64,000 nucleotides of DNA from Marinilabiliaceae bacterium JC017 (GTDB taxonomy: Bacteria > Bacteroidota > Bacteroidia > Bacteroidales > Marinilabiliaceae): contig RHGE01000028.1 of NCBI GenBank assembly GCA_004296775.1, positions 1 to 64,000 of the forward strand. Direction: 5' to 3'. The first letter of the stretch is position 1. Every line of letters begins with the position of its first letter. Both the position numbers and the translations under genes were made by a program. Shown here piece after piece: positions 29,162-42,401 of the stretch. The notes below the pieces were generated by a model that was not told the origin of the DNA, did not search any database, and saw nothing but the letters and a program-made list of their open reading frames with translations.

Positions 29162-30409
29162 TTAATCTTGAATTTCACCATTCAATATCACTGTGTCTAT
29201 TTTATTCTCACCATAAGCATAAGGTAGGTATTCCAGAGAAGGAATCTCTTTCGTGATAAGAATGTTTGCCTTCTTTCCCACGCAGATAGAACCCAACTCC
29301 TTATCAACTCCCATGGCATAAGCAGTGTTTTTTGTTACTGCATGAATTACCTCTTCGGGTAACATGCGGTAAAGAACACTTCCCATTGAGATGATCAGCT
29401 GCATGTTTCCAGACGGTGAGGAGCCTGGATTGCAATCAGAGGCAAGCGCTACGGGTAGGCCGGCATCCATCATTTGACGGGCCGGTGCATACACCATGTT
29501 AAGGAAGAAGGCAGCACCTGGCAGAATAGTAGGCATGGTTCCTGAATCCTTTAATGCTTTTATTTCTTCTTCACCGGTAAACTCCAGGTGATCCACGGAA
29601 AGGGCATTGTGTTTTACTCCTACCTGAATACCCCCTGAGTAATCCAACTCGTTGGCATGAATTTTTGGTTGAAGTCCGTATTTAGCAGCGGCCTCCAGGA
29701 TGCGATCTGTATCTTCTACGGTAAAGAATCCGACATCGCAAAATACATCCACATAGTCAGCCAGGTTATCGGCTGCCAATTGAGGTATCATTTCATTTAT
29801 AATCAGATCTACGTATTTCTCCTGTTGTCCGCGGTATTCCATCGGGATGGAGTGGGCTCCCAGAAAAGTGGACTTGATGGTTAGCGGGCTATGTTCTTTT
29901 AAGCGGCGGATTACACGTAACATCTTTAATTCGCTTTCGGTGGTTAATCCGTAACCACTTTTAATCTCCACCGCACCGGTTCCCCACGTGGTCATCTCTT
30001 CCAGGCGTTTTAGTGCAGCTTCAAATAAACTGTCTTCCGAGGCTTCCTGCATCTTTTGAGCCGTATTGAGAATACCACCGCCGCGTTTGGCTATTTCTTC
30101 GTATGACAGGCCTTTAATTTTGTCCACATACTCAATTTCCCGGCTATGAGGATAAACCAAGTGGGTGTGGGAATCGCACCATGCCGGTAGTACCATTCTT
30201 CCTGTAGCATCAATTTGATTTTCCGGCAAATTGGTCCTGCTTTCAATTTCCAACATGGAGCCAAAGTCATGTATCTTTCCCTCTTTAATCCAAAGGAAAG
30301 CATTATCAATGACCGGTAGTTGTGCCATTTCTGAACCTGCCACATACGGTTTCGACTCCTTTTCTGTTTGGAGGAGTTTTTTTATGTTTTTGATTAACAA
30401 CTCTTTCAT
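29162..30409 (-). CDS. hutI: Imidazolonepropionase
   Basis: This 415-residue amidohydrolase of histidine degradation converts imidazolone-5-propionate to N-formimino-L-glutamate, the substrate of the next gene. The metal motif CDSHTHLVYP is present. Further family blocks are KSGYGLTTESELKMLRVIR, STFLGAHSIPMEYRG, HANELDYSGG and ALASDCNPGSSPSGNM. The start at 30409 places MKELLIKNIKKLLQ in front of the typical N-terminal beta domain. It is divergent from the YfcC-type transporter, with a 203-nt shared promoter region that may coordinate uptake and breakdown. Confidence 0.96.
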   Translation of the reverse strand: MKELLIKNIKKLLQTEKESKPYVAGSEMAQLPVIDNAFLWIKEGKIHDFGSMLEIESRTNLPENQIDATGRMVLPAWCDSHTHLVYPHSREIEYVDKIKGLSYEEIAKRGGGILNTAQKMQEASEDSLFEAALKRLEEMTTWGTGAVEIKSGYGLTTESELKMLRVIRRLKEHSPLTIKSTFLGAHSIPMEYRGQQEKYVDLIINEMIPQLAADNLADYVDVFCDVGFFTVEDTDRILEAAAKYGLQPKIHANELDYSGGIQVGVKHNALSVDHLEFTGEEEIKALKDSGTMPTILPGAAFFLNMVYAPARQMMDAGLPVALASDCNPGSSPSGNMQLIISMGSVLYRMLPEEVIHAVTKNTAYAMGVDKELGSICVGKKANILITKEIPSLEYLPYAYGENKIDTVILNGEIQD

Positions 30410-30581
30410 TTTGTTTCGTCTTTCATTAATCGCCGATTAAAAGTAACACTTTTGCAGTGAAGAGCCATATGATATATGTCAATTGATGTGTAAGTGTTAT
30501 CCATACAGGTATTTGTGAGGCTTACGAATTTGAAGTTGCAAACAATAGGGATATGTCATTATGAATAAATGTTAAAAACTC

Positions 30582-30589
30582 TATTTTTG
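30582..30589 (+). promoter_or_regulatory. -7 element of the YfcC-type transporter gene
   Basis: TATTTTTG is an exact TAnnTTTG match, 23 nt before the start codon. No good -33 TTG at 19-20 nt spacing was seen, which may mean activator dependence. Confidence 0.45.
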
Positions 30590-30612
30590 CTGCGAATAAA
30601 AACGGATATACC

Positions 30613-32202
30613 ATGTTTAAAAAAGTACCCCATACATATGTGATTGTCTTTTTCCTGATTGTGTGTGCTGCCATTGCCACCTGGTTTATTCCCGGCGGGG
30701 AATATGTTGAGAAAACTGTGGTGACGGATGGTGTTGAGAAAACCGAGATGGTGTTTCAATACCTCGATAATCAGCCGCAGACATGGGAAATTTTTTCTGC
30801 TATGTTCAACGGCTTCGAAAAGGGATCGGGCATTATTGTTTTTATCCTGATGATTGGAGGTGCATTCTGGATTATGAATGAATCCAAGGCCATTGATGTT
30901 GGAATTATGGCCTTTCTTGAGTTTACTAAAAAGCTTGATCGATTTGAACTGGTCCGGGCCATTGGTGCCAATAATCTGATTATGCTGCTCATAATGCTGA
31001 TGTTTTCCATTTTTGGTGCTGTATTTGGGATGAGTGAAGAGACCATTGCTTTTGTAATCATCCTGGTGCCATTGGCTATCTCTATGGGATACGACAGTAT
31101 AACCGGTGTGGCCATGGTATTTGTGGCTGCCGGATTGGGATTCGCAGGTGCTGTGCTAAATCCCTTTACCATTGGTATCGCCCAGGGATTAGCTGATTTA
31201 CCAATGTTTTCCGGTTTTGAATACCGTTTGTTTTGCTGGGTGGTGATCAATGTGATAGGATTCTCCTATATATTATGGTATGCCCGTCGAGTGAAGGCAC
31301 ATCCGGAAAAATCGCCCGTTTATGAAGAAGATAAATATTGGAGAAAGCGCAGTGTTGGTCATCTTGATGGCGTAGAATATCACACACCAGTGGCAGCATG
31401 GGTGGTATATGCACTTACGCTGGTGGTGCTCATACTTTTTTCATTTAAGTATCCCATTTCAAACTTGAAAATGGGCGGTGGCGAAGGCGTTAATTGGCCC
31501 ATTGTTCCCATCTTAACTGGTATGTTTGCGTTGAGTGGATACTTTTCATTACGTAAAACGGTTCATTTCTTCATACTGAATTTGTTGGGGTATACCATCC
31601 TGTTTTTGATAATTGGTGTGATGGGGTATGGCTGGTACATCACCGAGATTGCAGCTCTGTTCTTTGCCATGGGAATTTTGTCTGGTGCATCTATGGGACG
31701 TCCTGCTGATGATATTACCAAATCATTTATTGAAGGCGCCAAAGATATCATGTCGGCCGCTTTGGTGGTTGGTTTGGCCGGAGGAATCATTGTTATTCTG
31801 GAAGAGGGCCGTGTGATTCATACTATTTTACATGCGTTGGCACAATCGATGAGTGATGTGGGCAATGTAGCCTCGGTGGGTATCATGTATATCATTCAGA
31901 CATTGATTAACGTATTTATTCCAAGTGGATCGGCCAAGGCTGCTTTAACCATGCCGATTATGGCACCATTCTCTGACCTGATTGGTTTGTCGCGTCAGGC
32001 AACGGTTATGGCTTTCCAGTTTGGTGATGGTTTTACTAATATGATTACTCCTACCTCAGGAGTGCTAATAGGAGTGTTGGGAGTTGCCAAAATTCCATAT
32101 GCCAAATGGGTGAAATGGATTACACCAATCATGGTTGTGTTTATTTTGATTGGTTTCTTGTTGTTGATTCCAACCGTAACAATGGAGTTGAATGGATTTT
32201 AA
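30613..32202 (+). CDS. YfcC-family membrane carrier
   Basis: This 529-residue integral membrane protein has roughly 12-13 membrane helices, of the YfcC/DcuC-related (C4-dicarboxylate or arginine/ornithine carrier-like) family. Conserved features include the N-terminal PHTYVIVFFLIVCAAIATWF helix with PGGEY, an EETIAF motif, and the C-terminal FIPSGSAKAALTMPIMAP and MITPTSGVL blocks. Its divergent pairing with hutI-ftcD suggests transport of histidine, urocanate or a related amino acid (inference). A strong terminator follows. Confidence 0.85.
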   Translation: MFKKVPHTYVIVFFLIVCAAIATWFIPGGEYVEKTVVTDGVEKTEMVFQYLDNQPQTWEIFSAMFNGFEKGSGIIVFILMIGGAFWIMNESKAIDVGIMAFLEFTKKLDRFELVRAIGANNLIMLLIMLMFSIFGAVFGMSEETIAFVIILVPLAISMGYDSITGVAMVFVAAGLGFAGAVLNPFTIGIAQGLADLPMFSGFEYRLFCWVVINVIGFSYILWYARRVKAHPEKSPVYEEDKYWRKRSVGHLDGVEYHTPVAAWVVYALTLVVLILFSFKYPISNLKMGGGEGVNWPIVPILTGMFALSGYFSLRKTVHFFILNLLGYTILFLIIGVMGYGWYITEIAALFFAMGILSGASMGRPADDITKSFIEGAKDIMSAALVVGLAGGIIVILEEGRVIHTILHALAQSMSDVGNVASVGIMYIIQTLINVFIPSGSAKAALTMPIMAPFSDLIGLSRQATVMAFQFGDGFTNMITPTSGVLIGVLGVAKIPYAKWVKWITPIMVVFILIGFLLLIPTVTMELNGF

Positions 32203-32256
32203 TGAATAAAAGAGGAAATGCTACAGAGACAATTTGATATAATTTGTTCTTTCAAT

Positions 32257-32290
32257 AAAGGTCCGGTCGTGTTTCGATCGGACCTTTGTT
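32257..32290 (+). terminator. Terminator of the YfcC-type gene
   Basis: AAAGGTCCGGTCG and CGATCGGACCTTT form a 13-bp stem with one mismatch and a 5-nt loop, followed by TGTTTTA. Confidence 0.88.
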
Positions 32291-32292
32291 TT

Positions 32293-32396
32293 ATACTGAT
32301 TAGTGATTAAAAAGATCACTTAATGCGCTATGCTTTTAACTGGTCTTTAATCATCTATCGGCATTATACCCGGGGCACGTTGAAATATGGTTGGTA
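32293..32396 (-). repeat. Dispersed hairpin repeat, copy D
   Basis: In reverse orientation, the first hairpin (TACC ... GGTA outer pairs) and the long hairpin (TAATGCCGATAGATGATTAA, then GACCAGTTAAAAGC, then an ATCAGTAT right end) are both present. One base of the right arm (CAGTAT for CGGTAT) is changed relative to copies A and F. It directly follows the terminator of the YfcC-type gene. Confidence 0.75.
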
Positions 32397-32545
32397 TTAG
32401 TTCTCTATTATGATGGTGGTAGTTTTCTCAATAGTTCGTCACATTTTTGTAAATGATCGCTAGAGTTTTTATGGCATTACAAATGAGTTAGATGTAAAAT
32501 AAGTCTCAATTCTATTATCTAACGATCTATCTATTGTGGATGTGG

Positions 32546-32783
32546 TTCAGAATCCTTCCGCAAGGTCGTTTGGCGTTTCCGCGAGCCCGCGAAATCTTCC
32601 CGCAAGGTCGTTTGGCGTTTCCGCGGACCCGCGAAAGCTTCTCGCAAGGTTGTTTGGTGTTTTCTGAGGTTCAGAAACCTTCCCGCAAGGTCGTTTGGTG
32701 TTTTCTGAGGTTCAGAATCCTTCCCGCAAGGTTGCAGGACGTTTTCTGAGGTTCAGAATCCTTCTTACAAGTTGTTTCGTTTA

Positions 32784-32785
<2 letters not shown>
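32546..32785. repeat. 42/41-nt minisatellite (2 x 21 nt), about 5.5 units
   Basis: The marker CAAGG occurs at 32561, 32603, 32645, 32686 and 32727, with a diverged CAAG at 32768, giving periods of 42, 42, 41, 41 and 41 nt. Each unit is made of two related 21-nt halves (TTCCCGCAAGGTCGTTTGGC versus TTTCCGCGAGCCCGCGAAAT). No spacer-like unique sequences are present and no gene is supported. Confidence 0.85.
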
Positions 32786-36287
<3,502 letters not shown>

Positions 36288-36300
36288 GTGATTTTGTTAT

Positions 36301-36333
36301 AAAAACCGGGCTATTATAGATAGTCCGGTTTTT
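36301..36333. terminator. Bidirectional terminator
   Basis: AAAAACCGGgCTAT pairs with ATAGtCCGGTTTTT around a 5-nt loop, between the convergent GH2 and coiled-coil genes. T-runs are available on both strands. Confidence 0.88.
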
Positions 36334-36338
36334 TTTAT

Positions 36339-36908
36339 TTAGTGTGGAATGAGTTCGTTATCCTTCTTTTGTTTCAGTTTGCTTACCAGTTCTTGTAAGG
36401 CGTTGATCTGTTCTTTTTGTTGTCTGCTTTTTTCAGCTAGATTGGCATGTTGTTCTAGCAAACTTTCTTTGGCGGTTTTCAGTCGTTTTATTTGACCCAG
36501 CTGGTTTTCTTCGTTTTTAAGAAGACGTTCTGATTTCTTTTCCAGTGCCGTGTTTTTATCAAGTACCTCCTTTAATAATTTCTTTAGAAAGCCTTTTTCC
36601 TTTTTTAAGCTTTTGCTATGCTCCTGGGCTTTTTCTAATTGTTTTGTTAGACCTTCTCGTTTACGTAGCAAGTGATCCACCTCATATTGTTTGTCTTCAA
36701 AAATAGTCCTGAGGTTATTAAGTTTCTTTTCAAGCCTTAATAATTGGATTTTCAGGTTGTATTTTTCTAATGGCTCAAATCCCCATTTAGTGCGGATGTA
36801 GTGGTAACCCTCTTTATTTGCATAAATATTGTTCTTGGTTGGATGTCTTCGCAGGTTAAGTGCCAATGCCAGGATGTCATAGGCTGATTTTATCCATTGA
36901 TAACTCAT
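36339..36908 (-). CDS. Coiled-coil protein of unknown function
   Basis: This 189-residue protein has a short N-terminal region of about 50 residues (MSYQWIKSAYDILALALNLR) with a hydrophobic helix, then a continuous Lys/Glu/Leu-rich coiled coil from about 52 to the end. It has no signal peptide and no enzymatic motif. It is convergent with the GH2 gene and only 5 nt from the shared terminator. It may be a structural or scaffold protein; the family was not recognised. Confidence 0.6.
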   Translation of the reverse strand: MSYQWIKSAYDILALALNLRRHPTKNNIYANKEGYHYIRTKWGFEPLEKYNLKIQLLRLEKKLNNLRTIFEDKQYEVDHLLRKREGLTKQLEKAQEHSKSLKKEKGFLKKLLKEVLDKNTALEKKSERLLKNEENQLGQIKRLKTAKESLLEQHANLAEKSRQQKEQINALQELVSKLKQKKDNELIPH

Positions 36909-37342
36909 GAGATAGGTTCTTTGTCTTAATAAATTAGGTAGTTACTTGGACAAATATACAATGTTGCTTCTTTAAAGGTTAATTGTAAGTTGTTAAATAT
37001 TATTAACGACGTTTGATTAGTAGTTATTCGTAAGTGGACTGGGATGTTGAAGTTATGTTGGTTTTGTGGGGTGTATACTACAATTAGAGGGAGCGAGAGA
37101 TTGCTGTTTTGTTTGTGAGCTTTTAAATTTAGTTTTTAGTATTTTGTTATCCATTAAATGCATTAGAATGGCGGATTATTATGAAGAAGAGAGAAATGAG
37201 TCGTTATGAATGTAGAAGAAGTGATGAAACGTATCAGGAGAAAGGAATCTTTGCTAAGAATGAGATTATAGAATTGGTGAGTTCCCTCAGGTAAATAAAA
37301 ATAAATCAGAAACAGATAGATCTAATAAAAAATAACAAAGCT
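36909..37342. other. Gene-free interval
   Basis: The interval is AT-rich without supported genes or repeats. It should contain the divergent promoters of the coiled-coil and Nudix genes. A 21-codon frame starting at 37206 is too short to support. Confidence 0.4.
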
Positions 37343-37879
37343 ATGACAAAGCCAGGAGATGTAATTCGGTATTGCCCAAAATGTGGATCGGAAAGATTTA
37401 ATTACGATGGAGAAAAGGCCTTTAAATGTATTGCGTGTGGATTTCATTTTTTTATTAATTCAGCGGCAGCAGTGGCTGCAATAATAGAAAGCGGACATGA
37501 TGAGATTCTATTGACAATAAGGGCTTTTGAACCTCAAAAGGGGTATCTTGATTTGCCAGGTGGTTTTGTTGATCCCGGAGAAAGTGTAGAGGCTGCTTTG
37601 AAGCGTGAGATAAAGGAGGAGTTAAATCTGGATATAACTGATATGTCATATCTGGTTTCTTATCCCAATGAGTATATCTTTTCGAATTATTCTGTATTTA
37701 CAACTGATCTGGGTTTTATATGTCGGGTTGAGAGCTTTAAAAACATTCATGTAAAGGATGATATTTCGGGTTATGAATTCATCAATCCCAGAGACCTGGA
37801 TTATCAAAAGGTCAGTTCAGATTCTATACGAAAGATCATAAAAGATTACTTGAAGTATCGGCAAGGTATAATTGATTAA
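37343..37879 (+). CDS. Nudix hydrolase with N-terminal zinc ribbon
   Basis: This 178-residue protein begins with a four-Cys zinc ribbon (YCPKCGS ... CIACGFHFF), followed by a Nudix domain. The Nudix box GGFVDPGESVEAALKREI, continuing KEELNLD, is intact with the catalytic REIKEE glutamates. The zinc ribbon plus Nudix layout resembles the C-terminal two-thirds of NudC (NADH pyrophosphatase), but the box and the missing N-terminal domain leave the substrate open. It is probably cytosolic. It lies 76 nt upstream of the transporter gene and may be co-transcribed with it. Confidence 0.9.
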   Translation: MTKPGDVIRYCPKCGSERFNYDGEKAFKCIACGFHFFINSAAAVAAIIESGHDEILLTIRAFEPQKGYLDLPGGFVDPGESVEAALKREIKEELNLDITDMSYLVSYPNEYIFSNYSVFTTDLGFICRVESFKNIHVKDDISGYEFINPRDLDYQKVSSDSIRKIIKDYLKYRQGIID

Positions 37880-37955
37880 TCGTTGAGAAACTGTGCCTGG
37901 AGGTTGATCCCACACATAGCTATTGAAGAGTTAAACTGTCATTGATTCTTTATCT

Positions 37956-38612
37956 ATGAATGCTCAATTACAAATACTTTTGGTTACAGCTGCTTCTATT
38001 GGTTTTTTTCACACCTTAATGGGGCCTGATCATTACCTGCCATTTATAATGATTGGAAAAGCTAAGAATTGGTCGTTGTCAAAAGTGATGACGTTAACGG
38101 TATTTTGTGGGATCGGGCACGTGTTTAGTTCTGTTGTGTTGGGAGGTATTGGCATAGTATTAGAGCTGGAGGTAGAAAGGCTGAATTGGTATGAATCAGT
38201 TAGGGGAGATGTAGCAGCGTGGGCCTTAATAGCTTTTGGCCTGATATATGGCATGTGGGGCGTTAGATATTGGTACAGGCATAAAGCGCATTCACATTGC
38301 CATTTCCCCAATGAAGGCGGTGGAAAACAAAAAACAACGCCGCTTATTTTGTTTGTCATTTTTGTTTTAGGACCTTGCGAGCCATTGATTCCTGTATTAA
38401 TGTATCCGGCTGCACGTGAGAGTATGTTTGCGTTGGCAATGGTTTCAGGGCTATTTGCTGTGGTGACGATCCTGACAATGACTGGGATGGTATTGCTTTC
38501 TTCGTATGGATTTAAATTTATTTTACTTAAAAGGTTTGAAAACTGGAGTCATGCGTTGGCTGGTTTTGTTATCTTTCTATCCGGTTTGTCCATTCAGGTT
38601 TTGGGGTTGTAA
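37956..38612 (+). CDS. NicO/UreH-like membrane transporter
   Basis: This 218-residue protein has about six membrane helices. The first helix contains HTLMGPDHYLPF, similar to the H-x4-D-H-type metal-contact motif of the NiCoT/UreH/NicO and sulfite-exporter-like groups. A cytosolic His-rich loop (HKAHSHCHF) supports a metal-related role. Helix 4 has the GPCEPLIPVL motif shared with TauE/SafE-related proteins. Transport of nickel, cobalt or copper, or an accessory role, is possible (inference). It follows the Nudix gene closely on the same strand. Confidence 0.7.
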   Translation: MNAQLQILLVTAASIGFFHTLMGPDHYLPFIMIGKAKNWSLSKVMTLTVFCGIGHVFSSVVLGGIGIVLELEVERLNWYESVRGDVAAWALIAFGLIYGMWGVRYWYRHKAHSHCHFPNEGGGKQKTTPLILFVIFVLGPCEPLIPVLMYPAARESMFALAMVSGLFAVVTILTMTGMVLLSSYGFKFILLKRFENWSHALAGFVIFLSGLSIQVLGL

Positions 38613-38843
38613 CCTTTTGTTTCCGGTAGGTTCATGATGTTGAAGGAGGAATTGAATAGTTGTGTTTTTCCTTTTTCGGTTAACTCGCTTTAGAAGGAAT
38701 AGCTTCTTTTTTTATTCAATAGGGAAATGCCAGGATGTAGTATTTAACTGTTTTTAAAAGGAGTGGGGTTGGTTTGGTGACAGCAAAGATTGCTGGTGAG
38801 CTCTCGTTTGTTATGAAACATTTGTATCTTCGCTCCTTGAATC

Positions 38844-41800
38844 ATGAAGATTTTAAAGGATAGAAAAGTGCTGTTAGGGGGATACAAAAAGGGGAAATTC
38901 AGTTTTTTTTTGATGGTGTTACTCATAAGCGTTAGTGCTCTTTGTGCGCAATCGAAGCTTAATTATTCTCAATTTGAGAATATAACTGTCAGAGAAGGGT
39001 TATTTCACGGTTTAACAAATGCGGTATATCAGGATGAAGCTGGTTATATCTGGTTTGGCTCTAATGAAGGGCTAACCAGGTATGATGGTAATTATTTTGA
39101 TCTGTTCAGATCTGATGACAAGGATTCTACATCGATTATCAGTAATAACGTCAGGTGTTTTTATCAGGATCCGGATACAAGCCTGCTATGGATAGGCACA
39201 TCTATAGGTGCCGTTAGTTGTTTGCATCAGAAAAAGTATGAATTTTCAACGGTTTTTCTGAATGATGTAAATGCACATTCCACCTATGGATTTGGAGATA
39301 TTATTGCATTGCTGAAAGTAGATAAAGAGACCTTATGGATTGGCACCAGAAATTATGGTTTGTTTATTTATGATTTGAAATCCGGTCAGATAAAACAGGT
39401 GCAATTAAAAAAGAAGAATACCGTCATTCCAGGACTAGCAGTGAATGCTTTGGTTGAGTTTAAAGGGGAAATTTGGATTGGTACCTCTGAAGGTTTATTT
39501 CGGTGCAGGAAAGATACGGAGGAATTTATTTTTCAGGAGTTACCCGAAGATACCGGACAGTTTGGGAGTGATGATGTAAATGATATTAAAGTATCAAATG
39601 ATTCTTTGTTATTGATTGGAACAGATCATGAGTTGCTTTTATTTGATGATGATAGAGATCGATTCAAACTAATTTTTCAGGTGCCGGAGAAAAAAATTCT
39701 TTTGCATAACCTTGTTCAGGATGAATATGGGAACATATGGATTGGATCTAAGGGATGGGGTCTTTATCTTATTAGGAAAGAGGATGGAAAAGTATTAAAT
39801 CTGCGTTCTAATAACGATGATCCGGAAAGCTTGCTGGATGACTTGGTATGTGATCTCTATTATTCCAAAAATCAATCTATTTTATGGGTGGCTACCAAAG
39901 CCGGTGTTTCTAAGCTGGATTACCGTAGAAACAAGTTTTCTGCTTTTAATGTGAAGAAGCATTCGTCTTCTGGTCCGGCAAATATTTTTATGGTTTTTAA
40001 GGATTCTCAAAAGAGTTATTGGTTTTGGGCTGCCGATGGATTATTTCGGAAAAAAGATGGAGAAGAACGGTTTAGTCTGGTTTTTCCGGAAGATCAAGAA
40101 GTAAAGGTTGATACTTTTCAGGGGGCGCTTGAAGATGATCGGTCCCATCTGTGGTTTAGTACCAGTCAGGGATTAGTAAGTTATAATTTGATTGATGAAT
40201 CTCACAAAAGGATACGATTTAATTATGCAGGATGTGATCCTGTTTATTTGAATAAACTATCTCATACTGTTAGAGGTAGTGGTCATGATATTTGGATGAG
40301 TAACTACTGTGGAGTTATCAGATTTAATACAATGACTGAAAAGTACCAGGTTTTTCCTTTACCTGCTGAAGAGCGACAGGAAGGGAGTTACAGGTTTACA
40401 GCCATGGCTTTTGATAACGATAGTAACCTTTGGATTGGGAGTCGAAAGAGTCGGTTGTGGAAGCTGGATATACACACTGGAGTTTATTCTTCTTTTTCTA
40501 CACTTCGAAAAGTGGGTGACCATTTTAAGAGTAATTTTATCTTAAGCGTTACGGTTGATGCTGAAAATAGAATCTGGTTAGGAACCTATGGATGTGGATT
40601 GTTGTTGTTCGATCAAAAGTTAAAAACTGTAAGTGCAAAGTATGCCACAGATCTGCTGGAAAGTAATGTATATGCTGTTTTGGCAGATCCTCAAGGCTAT
40701 TTATGGGTAAGTAATAGTTTTGGAATTTCGCGTTTAGATCCAAGATCTGGGGAGGTTGAAAATTATAGTCAGAAAGAAGGTACCTTTTGTGAAGAATTCA
40801 ACGAAGGGGCCTACTATTTAGCTTCAGATGGGGCTATGCTTATGGGGGGGGCAAATGGGTTTGTGGAGTTTCATCCGGAAAAGATGTGTTATAATGACTT
40901 TGTGCCACCCGTTCATTTCTCTTCTTATTCTATAGGCCTCAATAATATCTCCCTTGGTGGAAAAGAATATGAAGATGTGGAGTATGCGGTTAAAGATACC
41001 ATTGTGTTGCAAGAGAAGGAAGACATCCTGTACATCAACGCAGCAGTTTTGAACTACAATCAATCCCATAAAAATAAGATAGCTTACCTGTTGGAAGGAG
41101 TGGATAAAGAGTGGCGACAGGTAATAGCGGGAGTTGGAATAAATTATAATAACCTTTCTGCCGGAACTTATCGGCTTAAGGTTAAGGGCGCAAATAATGA
41201 CGGTGTTTGGAATGATCAGATCAAAACAGTTGTTTTAAAGGTGAAAGCACCTTTTGTGAGGAGTTTGTTCTTTAGAGTCTTGATGGTATTTATTAGTTTG
41301 TTTGTCTTTTATTTCATATATGTTTTACGAACGCGACTACTCCGAAAGCAAAAAGAGCGTTTAACCCTGATGGTAGGAGAAAAAACACGGCAGTTGCAGG
41401 TAGCCTATGATGAAATAGAAGGAAGCAGGGCAGAAATACTACGACAGAAAAATGAGTTGGAAGTTCATCACAAATACCTGGAACGGCTGGTGACCGAACG
41501 TACTTCTGATCTGGAGCGGGCTAAATTAAAGGCTGAAGAGTCGGATCGGTTGAAAACTGCCTTTCTAGCCAATCTTTCTCATGAAATTCGGACGCCAATG
41601 AATTCCATTGTTGGTTTTTCCAGCTTATTGGTTTCTGATGTCTATGATGAAAATGATCGAAAAGAATTTGTTAAGCTTATTCATGAGAGTAGCGAATTAC
41701 TTTTGGTTTTAATTAATGATATCATTGATATTTCAAGAATTGAAGCTGGTCAGTTGATTGTTACCTATCGAGAGATAGAGCTGGAAAGTTTCATGGGATC

Positions 41801-42305
41801 AGTATATAAATCATTGACATTTGAAAAGAAAAATGATGATACGGAGTTTATATGTGAGATAGCACCTGACTGTTTTGGAATCCGGTTGAATACCGATGCG
41901 GAACGGTTGAAACAAATATTGACTAATCTGGTAAGTAATGCGCTCAAATTTACGCCTTCAGGACAAGTGAAGATGATGGTGCAAAAAGGAGATTTTGAGC
42001 TTGTAAGGGAGTTGGGATATGATGGAGAAGTGCAGGTCAGGAATGGTAGAGTGTTGTTATTTTCTGTAGAAGATACAGGAATCGGGATAAAGCCGGATAA
42101 CTTTGATATTATTTTTTCTCCGTTTAGAAAATTGGAGAATCAGGAGAGTGTATATGGTGGAATTGGATTGGGTTTAAGTATTGTAAAAAGACTGGTTAAT
42201 CTGTTGGAGGGTGATATCTGGTTGGTGTCGCAAGAGGGTGAAGGGAGTAAGTTTTATTTCTTTTTACCGGATTCTGTTATTGTGTCAAATGAAATAAATT
42301 TCTAA
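38844..42305 (+). CDS. Two-component propeller sensor histidine kinase (no receiver)
   Basis: This 1153-residue membrane kinase has an N-terminal signal segment (cleavage after LCAQ, about 36). Periplasmic regulator-propeller repeats cover about 40-720 (motifs like IWFGSNEGLTRYD and LWIGTRNYGL), followed by a Y_Y_Y domain, TM near 812-832 and a coiled-coil linker. The HisKA domain has FLANLSHEIRTPMNS, with phospho-His at residue 913. HATPase_c has LVSNALKFTP, DTGIGI and GIGLGLSI. The receiver and AraC domains that end classical hybrid HTCS proteins are absent, so a separate response regulator is needed. No regulator or carbohydrate gene is adjacent, and the ligand is unknown. Confidence 0.93.
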   Translation: MKILKDRKVLLGGYKKGKFSFFLMVLLISVSALCAQSKLNYSQFENITVREGLFHGLTNAVYQDEAGYIWFGSNEGLTRYDGNYFDLFRSDDKDSTSIISNNVRCFYQDPDTSLLWIGTSIGAVSCLHQKKYEFSTVFLNDVNAHSTYGFGDIIALLKVDKETLWIGTRNYGLFIYDLKSGQIKQVQLKKKNTVIPGLAVNALVEFKGEIWIGTSEGLFRCRKDTEEFIFQELPEDTGQFGSDDVNDIKVSNDSLLLIGTDHELLLFDDDRDRFKLIFQVPEKKILLHNLVQDEYGNIWIGSKGWGLYLIRKEDGKVLNLRSNNDDPESLLDDLVCDLYYSKNQSILWVATKAGVSKLDYRRNKFSAFNVKKHSSSGPANIFMVFKDSQKSYWFWAADGLFRKKDGEERFSLVFPEDQEVKVDTFQGALEDDRSHLWFSTSQGLVSYNLIDESHKRIRFNYAGCDPVYLNKLSHTVRGSGHDIWMSNYCGVIRFNTMTEKYQVFPLPAEERQEGSYRFTAMAFDNDSNLWIGSRKSRLWKLDIHTGVYSSFSTLRKVGDHFKSNFILSVTVDAENRIWLGTYGCGLLLFDQKLKTVSAKYATDLLESNVYAVLADPQGYLWVSNSFGISRLDPRSGEVENYSQKEGTFCEEFNEGAYYLASDGAMLMGGANGFVEFHPEKMCYNDFVPPVHFSSYSIGLNNISLGGKEYEDVEYAVKDTIVLQEKEDILYINAAVLNYNQSHKNKIAYLLEGVDKEWRQVIAGVGINYNNLSAGTYRLKVKGANNDGVWNDQIKTVVLKVKAPFVRSLFFRVLMVFISLFVFYFIYVLRTRLLRKQKERLTLMVGEKTRQLQVAYDEIEGSRAEILRQKNELEVHHKYLERLVTERTSDLERAKLKAEESDRLKTAFLANLSHEIRTPMNSIVGFSSLLVSDVYDENDRKEFVKLIHESSELLLVLINDIIDISRIEAGQLIVTYREIELESFMGSVYKSLTFEKKNDDTEFICEIAPDCFGIRLNTDAERLKQILTNLVSNALKFTPSGQVKMMVQKGDFELVRELGYDGEVQVRNGRVLLFSVEDTGIGIKPDNFDIIFSPFRKLENQESVYGGIGLGLSIVKRLVNLLEGDIWLVSQEGEGSKFYFFLPDSVIVSNEINF

Positions 42306-42370
42306 TTCTTTAAAGTAACTATACTTTTAATCGTTTCAAGGGAGTTGATTAATAGCGGATGATAGAAAAA

Positions 42371-42393
42371 ACGCTCCGGTCAGGAGCGTTTGA
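42371..42393. terminator. Shared convergent terminator
   Basis: AAACGCTCC and GGAGCGTTT form a 9-bp stem with a 5-nt loop. The A-run on the left gives a T-run on the minus strand, for the DUF4251 gene. Confidence 0.8.
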
Positions 42394-42401
42394 ATTATAC
42401 C

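Noticed and set aside
32534-32749. Open frame in the GC-rich minisatellite
   Set aside because: It follows the repeat unit and breaks where the unit shortens to 41 nt; no family features.
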